From a virus: a stretch of DNA of 43,353 nucleotides. The position numbers were made by a program, and so were the translations under genes. The notes below the pieces were generated by a model, which searched no databases, had not been told where the DNA came from, and saw only the letters and a program-made list of their open reading frames with translations. The stretch lies in the IMG/VR virus record IMGVR_UViG_3300048833_000778, positions 1 to 43,353 of that record. One strand, written 5' to 3'. Below, in pieces: positions 38,027 to 43,353 of the stretch. Within the stretch, counting starts at the first letter, position 1; each line of letters opens with the position of its first letter.

Positions 38027-39705
38027 CGCGCGCCGCCATCTACGCCCGGTTCAGCTCCGACCTGCAGCGGGACCGTTCGATCGAAGATCAGATCGAGGTC
38101 TGCCGCAGCTATGCGGAGCGGATGCATTTCGACGTGGTCGAGGTGTACGCCGACCGGGCAAAGTCGGGCGCCAGCATGCACGGCCGGGATGGCATCCAAC
38201 GCATGATCGCCGAGGGGCGCGAGCGGGTCTTCGACGTCGTCATCGCCGAAACGCTGAGCCGCCTCGGCCGCGACGAAGGAGATCGGGCCGAGATCCGAAA
38301 GCGCCTGACCTTCGCTGGCGTGAAGATCATGACGCCCTCGGATGGCGAGGTCACCCGCCTCACTGACGGCATCAAGGCCATCATCGACGCCCAGTACCTC
38401 GAAGACCTTAAGCTCATGATCCGCCGCGGCATGGCGGGCGTAACGCGTGACGGACGGCACGCGGGCGGCCGGGCGTATGGCTATCGTCCTGTACCCGGAA
38501 AGCCTGGGGAGCTGGAAATCGTCGAGGCCGAGGCGGATATCATCCGCCGTATCTTCCGCGAGTTCGCGGCCGGCGAATCCGCGCGCGCGATCTGCATCCG
38601 GCTGAACGCCGAGCGCCTTTCGGCGCCGCGTGGCGACCACTGGTCAGACAATGCCCTGAACGGAAACCGCTCGCGCGGCCACGGCATCCTGATCAACCCG
38701 ATCTATGGCGGGACGCTGGTCTGGAACCGGACACGCTTCATCAAAGACCCGGACACCGGCCGCCGGGTTTCGAGGCTGAACCCGGAGCGTGAATGGCAGA
38801 GCGCCCCTGCCCCGCACCTGGCTATTGTCGACGCTGACACGATCGCGGCCGTTCAGGCTCGCTTGCGCCCCTATACACGGCAAACGGCGCACCAGGCGCG
38901 ACGGCCGAAGACGCTTCTATCGGGACTGCTCAAATGCGGTTGCTGCGGAGCCGGGCTGTCGATCAAGGATCGTCGTGGCGGCCGGGTGCGCCTGCACTGC
39001 GCCGCGGCACGTCAAGGCGCCTGCGCAAACGCCACGCCGGTTTATCTCGATACAATCGAACCTGTGGTGCTGGAGGGCCTCAAGGCACGGCTACGCGACA
39101 AGCGCGCTATCTCGCTCTACCTCTCAACCTACAATGCCGAGCGCAGGGCGGTTGCTGCTGACGCCGTGAACCGTCGCGCCGGCATTGAGCGCAGACTGTC
39201 CGCCGCGCAACGCGAGCTTGATCGCGTGATCAACCTCACCGTGAAGGGGATCATCTCGGAAGGTGAAGCAGCCGGCCAACTGCCAGCGTTGCGAAACGAA
39301 AAAGCCACTCTTGAGGCGGAGCTGTCCACCATCGCCGAAACGCCGAAGGTGGTGGAGCTTCACCCAACCGCGATATCGTCCTACCTGCGCACCGTCGACG
39401 AACTCGAAACGGCGCTGGCCGCCGGTGGGGATGCAACTGAGCACCCTGCCTCGACGCCGATCCGGTCGCTCATTGATCGTGTTGTTGTAACCCCCGCAGG
39501 TCTCGAACCGGCGTTCATCAAGGTCCAAGGGAGGCTCGCCGCGCTTGTCGGCGAGGGGGTGTTTCAGGCTCGAATGGGGGTAATCTCGGGTAGCGCTCCT
39601 CCGCTACCACCTTACCCCCCGACGAAGTTCCGGAAGGTGCCAGGAAGCGCGCGAGATCGCCGACGATCTCTATGCGTGGCGTTGTCCGCTGTGGGTCCGG
39701 GGTGA
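38023..39705 (+). CDS. Large serine recombinase, phage integrase
   Basis: This 560-residue protein has the resolvase catalytic domain: YARFSSDLQ with Ser11, SIEDQIEVC, RDGIQRMIAEG, VIAETLSRLGRDEGD. The recombinase domain follows (GGRAYGYRPVPG, GHGILINPIYGGTLVWNRTR), then a zinc ribbon (LKCGCCGAGLSIKDR...C...C) and a coiled coil (about 390-450). It would integrate and excise the phage. The last 40 or so residues (after GRLAALVGEGVF) look unlike normal C-termini and run through the reverse of the next recombinase gene, so the end may be altered by the junction with foreign DNA. Confidence 0.9.
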   Translation: MTRAAIYARFSSDLQRDRSIEDQIEVCRSYAERMHFDVVEVYADRAKSGASMHGRDGIQRMIAEGRERVFDVVIAETLSRLGRDEGDRAEIRKRLTFAGVKIMTPSDGEVTRLTDGIKAIIDAQYLEDLKLMIRRGMAGVTRDGRHAGGRAYGYRPVPGKPGELEIVEAEADIIRRIFREFAAGESARAICIRLNAERLSAPRGDHWSDNALNGNRSRGHGILINPIYGGTLVWNRTRFIKDPDTGRRVSRLNPEREWQSAPAPHLAIVDADTIAAVQARLRPYTRQTAHQARRPKTLLSGLLKCGCCGAGLSIKDRRGGRVRLHCAAARQGACANATPVYLDTIEPVVLEGLKARLRDKRAISLYLSTYNAERRAVAADAVNRRAGIERRLSAAQRELDRVINLTVKGIISEGEAAGQLPALRNEKATLEAELSTIAETPKVVELHPTAISSYLRTVDELETALAAGGDATEHPASTPIRSLIDRVVVTPAGLEPAFIKVQGRLAALVGEGVFQARMGVISGSAPPLPPYPPTKFRKVPGSARDRRRSLCVALSAVGPG

Positions 39706-40654
39706 CCGTGATGCTCTCGACAAGGGCGCGCACCGCGGAGAACTCCTCTGCTTCCAATGGTCCCGCGGGTCCCCTTAAGGCTGCTTCGATATTGCCCAGC
39801 GAGGCGAGGTAGGTATCTACGATCGCGGGATGCACCCTCAGGTCAGGAGCGGTCTCGACAGTAGCTTCGCGTTCGACAAGCAACGCTGTCCTTTCTACCT
39901 TAAGCTCTCGAATACGAGCGGCCCCTCTTTCTTCATCGAGGACGCCTCGAATGAGCAGATCCGTCGCCCGAGTCAGATCGCCTTCGACCGCTGCCAGTCG
40001 ACGGTCCAGCTTCCCAAGCGCCGCGGTCTGATCGCTCATCAGACGACGTCGTTCGTCGGTGTAGACCGCAACATAACGATCCACCGCAGCGCGAGTGCCG
40101 AGCCGCTGTCGCAGGCCTCGGGATACACGCCGTTCGATCTCGTCCAGATAGAAGTTCCGGCGATTGGCGCAAATCCCACCTTCCCTAGACCTGGTGCAGA
40201 TCAGCCTTACTCGACCGTGGTCACGGTCCTTTACCGACAAACCACCCCCGCAGCAGCCGCACTTGAGCAGGCCCGAGAATAGGTGCTTAGCCTTCCGGCG
40301 TAGGGGTGGAGAGGCACGAGACTGCTCAGCTTTCCGCTGTTGGGCCGCGTCGAAAAGATCTTGGCTGACGATCGCCAGCTCAGGGGCGGGCGACGTGACC
40401 CACAGCGACCGGTCATTGTTGCGCGAGACTCTCTTCCCGGTGTCCGGGTCCTTTACCATTCGAACGCGGTTCCAGACGATGGTGCCTGCGTAGATTGGAT
40501 TTACGAGTATCCCGTGGCCACGGGAGGCATTGCCGTTCAAAGCCGACCCCAGCCATATGCTGCCACGTGGCGCCGGCACATTGTCGGCATTCAGTCCAAC
40601 GGCGATTTCCCTCGGCGACATACCGGACACGAACTCTCGGAAGATCCGCCGAAC
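39518..40654 (-). pseudogene. Second serine recombinase, 5' part lost at the IS end
   Basis: The frame carries the recombinase domain (VRRIFREF, GHGILVNPIYAGTIVWNRVR, KDPDTGKRVSRNND), the zinc ribbon (LKCGCCGGGLSVKDRDHGRV) and the coiled coil, but not the catalytic N-terminus. It is homologous to the integrase at 38023 and similar over its whole length. Coding stops exactly at base 40654, the edge of the IS3-family element. The remaining internal GTG at 40630 is not a real start. Its 3' end overlaps the 3' end of the integrase by 188 bases on the opposite strand. The missing 5' part is not found on the other side of the IS. Confidence 0.8.
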
Positions 40655-40670
40655 TGAGCTGCTGCCGGTT
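40655..40670 (+). repeat. Left inverted repeat of the IS3 element
   Basis: TGAGCTGCTGCCGGTT matches the complement of 41877-41892 over 16 bases; weaker similarity continues inward (a shared GGACAC). It begins with TGA, as IS3-family ends usually do. Confidence 0.8.
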
Positions 40671-40684
40671 CGGTGGACACGCGG

Positions 40685-41545
40685 TTAGGCTCGCTTAGCT
40701 TGCTCTTCGTAGTCCACGGGGCTGAGATAGCCCAGTGTCGAGTGTCGGCGCCTCGGGTTGTAGAAGCGCTCGATATAGTCGAACACATCGGCCTTGGCAT
40801 CGTCCCTGGTGCGATAGACCTTGCGGGCGGTGCGTTCGGTCTTGAGCGAGGAGAAGAAGCTCTCCATCGCCGCGTTGTCCCAGACATTGCCGGAACGGCT
40901 CATCGAGCAGGTGATGCCATGATCGACCATCAGCCGCTGGAACTGCTCGGATGTATATTGGCTGCCCTGATCAGAGTGGTGCAGCAGGCTGTCGGGTTTG
41001 CCGCGACGCCAGATCGCCATGATCAGCGCATCGGTCACCAGTTGAGCGGCCATCGATGCGCTCATCGACCAGCCCACTACCCGGCGGGAGTAGAGGTCGA
41101 CCACCGCCGCCACATAGAGCCAGCCCTGGGCCGTCCAGATGTAGGTGAAGTCGGCGATCCACTTCTGGTTCGGCGCCGACGCCACGAACGCCCGGTCCAG
41201 GATGTTAGGTGAGACCGCATGGCGCTGACCGGCGTCCTTAGGCAGGCCCCGCCGTCGCGGCCGCGCCCGCAGGCCTTCCTGGCGCATCAGCCGCTCGATG
41301 CGATGCAGACCCGCGTCCAGCCCTCCGGCCAACACGTCGTGCCAGACCCGCCGGGCACCATAGGTGCGATCACTTCCGGCAAAGCTGGATCGGATCCCGG
41401 CGATGAGCATTTCATCATACTGAGCCCGTCTACTCGGCGAGCGGTTGAGCCAGGCATGGAAGCCCGAGCGAGACACACCGAGCGCCTCGCAGATCCACGA
41501 GACCGGCCAGATCACTCGGTGCTTCGCCACAAACGAGAACCTCAT
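40685..41545 (-). CDS. IS3-family transposase OrfB (DDE integrase)
   Basis: This 286-residue protein has the HTH_21 helix (ICEALGVSRSGFHAWLNR) and the rve integrase core with WIADFTYIWTAQGWLYVAAV (first Asp), LLHHSDQGSQYTSEQF (second Asp) and NAAMESFFSSLKTER (Glu). It is the catalytic part of the transposase. Its ATG overlaps the OrfA stop (ATGA), but the active form is expected to be an OrfAB fusion by a -1 slip on the A7 run at 41575-41581; the -1 frame after the run is open straight into OrfB. Confidence 0.9.
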   Translation of the reverse strand: MRFSFVAKHRVIWPVSWICEALGVSRSGFHAWLNRSPSRRAQYDEMLIAGIRSSFAGSDRTYGARRVWHDVLAGGLDAGLHRIERLMRQEGLRARPRRRGLPKDAGQRHAVSPNILDRAFVASAPNQKWIADFTYIWTAQGWLYVAAVVDLYSRRVVGWSMSASMAAQLVTDALIMAIWRRGKPDSLLHHSDQGSQYTSEQFQRLMVDHGITCSMSRSGNVWDNAAMESFFSSLKTERTARKVYRTRDDAKADVFDYIERFYNPRRRHSTLGYLSPVDYEEQAKRA

Positions 41546-41832
41546 ATCGAGTCCCTGGCGAAGTAGGCCGCGGCTTTTTTTAGGATATCACGCTCCGCCT
41601 TGAGCTTGGCGACCTCGCGCCGCAGCTTCTCGATCTCGAGCTGCTCGGGCTTCATCTGCCCATGGCCGGGAAAAGCCTGCTGCGGATCGGCAGACTGCTC
41701 GCGCACCCATTTGCGCAACACGTTCACATGCAGGTCCAGATCACGGGCCGCCTGCGCCATCGCGACGCCCCGTTCCCTGACCAACTTAACAGCCTCGAGC
41801 TTGAAATCCCGGCTGAACTTGCGTCTCTCCAT
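41542..41832 (-). CDS. IS3-family transposase OrfA
   Basis: This 96-residue protein has a helix-turn-helix of the HTH_8 type (RRKFSRDFKLEAVKLVRERG, VAMAQAARDLDLHVNVLRKW) that binds the IS ends, and a C-terminal leucine-zipper-like helix (QLEIEKLRREVAKLKAERDI). The start is ATG 41832; a TTG codon precedes it. The frame ends after a slippery A7 run, where ribosomes slip by -1 to make the full transposase. Confidence 0.9.
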   Translation of the reverse strand: MERRKFSRDFKLEAVKLVRERGVAMAQAARDLDLHVNVLRKWVREQSADPQQAFPGHGQMKPEQLEIEKLRREVAKLKAERDILKKAAAYFARDSI

Positions 41833-41876
41833 CAAAACTCTCCAGTTCCAAAAACACCTTAACTCGGTGTCCTCAA

Positions 41877-41892
41877 AACCGGCAGCAGCTCA
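41877..41892 (-). repeat. Right inverted repeat of the IS3 element
   Basis: This 16-base sequence ends in CAGCTCA on the plus strand and is the complement of the left repeat. The flanking base pairs do not repeat those at the left end, so there is no target duplication. Confidence 0.8.
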
Positions 41893-41952
41893 GATAGAGC
41901 GCCGGAGGCTGGTGGACACCCGACGCATCCCCATGATGCTCACGCGGTTTCT

Positions 41953-42789
41953 CTAGGACTTCACTGTTCCCCTGGGGATCTCGCCATTCCCGACCACCGA
42001 TACGAGTCGGATCCGGACCGACCTCGAGTCTATCGAGAGCTCGAGGCTGTCCAGGGCGTCCAGAAGCTCGAGCAGGCGGTGTCGGCGATAGATCCGAGGG
42101 TCGAAGTCCGGTGACGCCCGCCGGAGTTCGACGTCGAGATCTTCCACGGCGACCCACTTGCGAGCGCCGCCGAGACGCACGAGAGCGCCGAGGATCAGCT
42201 CCTCTGCCTCCATCGGCTGGAGTGACCATCGCAAGGGCTGTGCCGCGGGTGCCGTGGGACGCACGCCCTGTCCGAGCTGGTCGAAGGTCACAAAGACGTC
42301 GCAGCTCTCCCGGAACGTCACCGCGGCATCGGAACTGCCCAAGCCATACACCACAGCTCCAGACTGGCGGAGCTTGTGCGCCAGGGCGCTGAAGTCGCTA
42401 TCGGCGGCGACGATGACATAGAAGTCGGCTTCATCCCTGTGCAGGAGCTCCAGGGCTCCAACGACGAGCGCGATGTCAGCCCCGTTGCGCCCCCTCTTAC
42501 CCTTGAAGTGCTGGACTGCCGTGATGCCGTGCGTCCTGATCGGCACCGACCATGCCCTGGGGGCGAGCGCGGCGAAGTTGGCGTGCAGCTGGGCGCTCGA
42601 GATATGTCCCAGCGATCGGGCGTAGGAGAACACGAGATCGGCGTGATGAGGGCTGATCCCGTCGCCGTCGATCAGCACCGCGACGCGGTGGGAACAACGG
42701 GACCCGCCGTGGAGGGCGGTCTTGAGCCGCTGCAGCAGCCCAGCGAGCCATTCCTTAGGGCCGGGCATCGTCGGCCTCGTCGTGCTCAT
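41953..42789 (-). CDS. NYN-domain nuclease with probable LOTUS-like C-terminus
   Basis: This 278-residue protein has the NYN (PIN-like) core: VAVLIDGDGISPHHADLVFS (first Asp), KRGRNGADIALVVGALELLH, and DFYVIVAADSDFSALAHKLR (last acidic pair). These residues bind metal in LabA/NYN RNases. The C-terminal 80 residues (EELILGALVRLGGARKWVAV, RHRLLELLDALDSLELSIDS) form a winged-helix of the OST-HTH/LOTUS type, which binds RNA. The start is ATG 42789, 35 bases inside the small gene before it. The operon is shared with an XRE regulator. A role in RNA decay is likely, a role in defence is possible. Confidence 0.8.
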   Translation of the reverse strand: MSTTRPTMPGPKEWLAGLLQRLKTALHGGSRCSHRVAVLIDGDGISPHHADLVFSYARSLGHISSAQLHANFAALAPRAWSVPIRTHGITAVQHFKGKRGRNGADIALVVGALELLHRDEADFYVIVAADSDFSALAHKLRQSGAVVYGLGSSDAAVTFRESCDVFVTFDQLGQGVRPTAPAAQPLRWSLQPMEAEELILGALVRLGGARKWVAVEDLDVELRRASPDFDPRIYRRHRLLELLDALDSLELSIDSRSVRIRLVSVVGNGEIPRGTVKS

Positions 42790-42952
42790 GGAGGGGCACC
42801 GGCAATATGAACAGCCGGCGCAGCGCCTGTGCACGGGCGAGGGTCGGAGCGGGGACACCCTTGGGGCAGGCCGCCCTGAGGCAATCGAGCCAGAAGCTCT
42901 CGTGCTCGTCGAGGAGCACGAGCCGGCTGGGGGAGCACAGGCCGGACCTCAC
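42755..42952 (-). CDS. Small hypothetical protein between XRE and NYN genes
   Basis: This 65-residue protein starts at a GTG that overlaps the stop of the XRE gene (GTGA) and ends inside the start of the NYN gene. It is helical, with a LVLLDEHESFWLDCLRAACP segment. The overlaps on both sides suggest that it is real, but a GTG start and the short length leave doubt. No family is recognised. Confidence 0.45.
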   Translation of the reverse strand: MRSGLCSPSRLVLLDEHESFWLDCLRAACPKGVPAPTLARAQALRRLFILPVPLHEHDEADDARP

Positions 42953-43353
42953 TTGCCGAACACCCCGAAGATCGCCGTGCGGCCGCGCCGGGTCAGCGAC
43001 GGATTGGTGCCGTCCGAGGCTTCCCGCAGTGCCCGCACCCAGTCGAGCTCGTTCTCGGTGACCACCGTGCCGAAGATCTTCTGGAATGCCATAGCCGTAG
43101 TGTCACCGGCGAGCTGCTCGATGGCGAGGAGGAACAGATGCACCGGGTCAGTCTCGAGCGCGAGCGCCAGTGCAGGAACCCGATCCAGCGGCAGCCGGAC
43201 ACTGCCAGCCTTGAGCATCGACATCATGTTGGCGTTGCCGAACCCGGCCGCGGTCGCGATCTCGGCCTGGGACTTCCTGGGCCTGAGTTCGAGGACGCGA
43301 CTGGTGAGAAAGGCGGTGAGCCTGGTTCCGGCGAAGGGGCGTGCGGCGTTCAT
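42949..43353 (-). CDS. XRE-type helix-turn-helix regulator
   Basis: This 134-residue protein begins with the last base of the window (ATG at 43353-43351), so a longer 5' end cannot be excluded. It has a helix-turn-helix in residues about 15-60 (RKSQAEIATAAGFGNANMMS, LPLDRVPALALALETDPVHL), followed by a helical C-terminus (NELDWVRALREASDGTNPSL). This type is common in alphaproteobacteria. As first gene of the operon it probably controls the small gene and the NYN gene. Confidence 0.75.
   Translation of the reverse strand: MNAARPFAGTRLTAFLTSRVLELRPRKSQAEIATAAGFGNANMMSMLKAGSVRLPLDRVPALALALETDPVHLFLLAIEQLAGDTTAMAFQKIFGTVVTENELDWVRALREASDGTNPSLTRRGRTAIFGVFGK

Larger units (their letters stand above)
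40655..41892 (-). mobile_element. IS3-family insertion sequence, about 1.24 kb
   Basis: The element has terminal inverted repeats beginning TGAGCTGCTGCCGGTT at both ends, two overlapping frames (OrfA and OrfB) and a slippery A7 run between them. Size and plan agree with the IS3 family (IS51/IS150-like). No target duplication is visible: left flank aac, right flank gat. It cuts the second serine recombinase. Confidence 0.85.

Noticed and set aside
40648-41900. Target site duplication around the IS3 element
   Set aside because: The flanks (aac on the left, gat on the right) do not match at any nearby choice of ends.
1-43353. tRNA or rRNA genes
   Set aside because: No cloverleaf with CCA-type acceptor or rRNA-like sequence was noticed on either strand; a covariance-model scan was not possible here.

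Overview
The window is most of a temperate tailed-phage genome (siphovirus-type head and long non-contractile tail genes) integrated in a GC-rich alphaproteobacterium, most likely a member of the Hyphomicrobiales. The alphaproteobacterial origin is supported by a GcrA-family gene, a protein almost identical in its core to the CtrA DNA-binding domain, and codon usage throughout. The species cannot be named from the sequence. The left phage end lies outside the window. The right end lies near the serine integrase (38.0-39.7 kb).

Layout. (1) 1-16.9 kb, minus strand: the late operon, running right to left as small terminase, large terminase, portal, protease/scaffold, capsid cement, major capsid, connectors, MuF-type head protein, tail terminator, tail tube, G/GT chaperones with a -1 frameshift site, and tape measure (cut by the window edge). 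Five loci on the plus strand interrupt it and look like morons: a secreted protein plus a partner, a colicin-type immunity protein, a small winged-helix-like protein, an O-acyltransferase preceded by two tiny membrane peptides, and an OsmC-like protein. The portal carries a C-terminal 2H phosphoesterase domain of the anti-CBASS Acb1 type. (2) 17.0-18.6 kb: a secreted protein and a NusG-like protein (probable late antiterminator) on the minus strand, beside an AT-rich control region packed with GGTTTCRTC repeats. (3) 18.6-19.8 kb, plus strand: a HicA-HicB toxin-antitoxin pair joined to a SecB-like chaperone gene, which looks like a toxin-antitoxin-chaperone cassette. (4) 19.8-33.2 kb, minus strand: the early operon, almost wholly linked by ATGA or TGATG overlaps. 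It encodes a Cro-like protein, RusA resolvase, a RecA-fold ATPase, a DUF669 protein, a C2H2 zinc finger, a CtrA-like DNA-binding domain, a Cas4-like nuclease, a sliding clamp, an SNF2-type helicase, a beta-class DNA methyltransferase, GcrA, a DEAH helicase, two small proteins and a prim-pol/helicase. (5) 33.2-34.4 kb: the immunity switch, with a CI-type S24 repressor and three TGGA-N7-TCCA operators over two divergent promoters. (6) 34.4-37.6 kb, plus strand: four small proteins and a C5 cytosine methyltransferase with eight tandem repeats in its target-recognition region. (7) 37.6-39.7 kb: a small partner gene and a large serine recombinase.

Beyond 39.7 kb lie the 3' part of a second, homologous serine recombinase, cut exactly at the end of an IS3-family element, and then a three-gene operon (XRE regulator, small protein, NYN nuclease with a probable LOTUS-like C-terminus) that runs off the right edge.

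Logic. CI holds both early promoters off. On induction the early operon supplies replication proteins (prim-pol/helicase and a private beta clamp, with no replicative polymerase visible) together with three proteins that resemble the host cell-cycle circuit (a receiver-less CtrA, GcrA and a DNA methyltransferase). The NusG-like protein probably then carries transcription through the late operon. Most functions are assigned from motifs read by eye; no database search was run.
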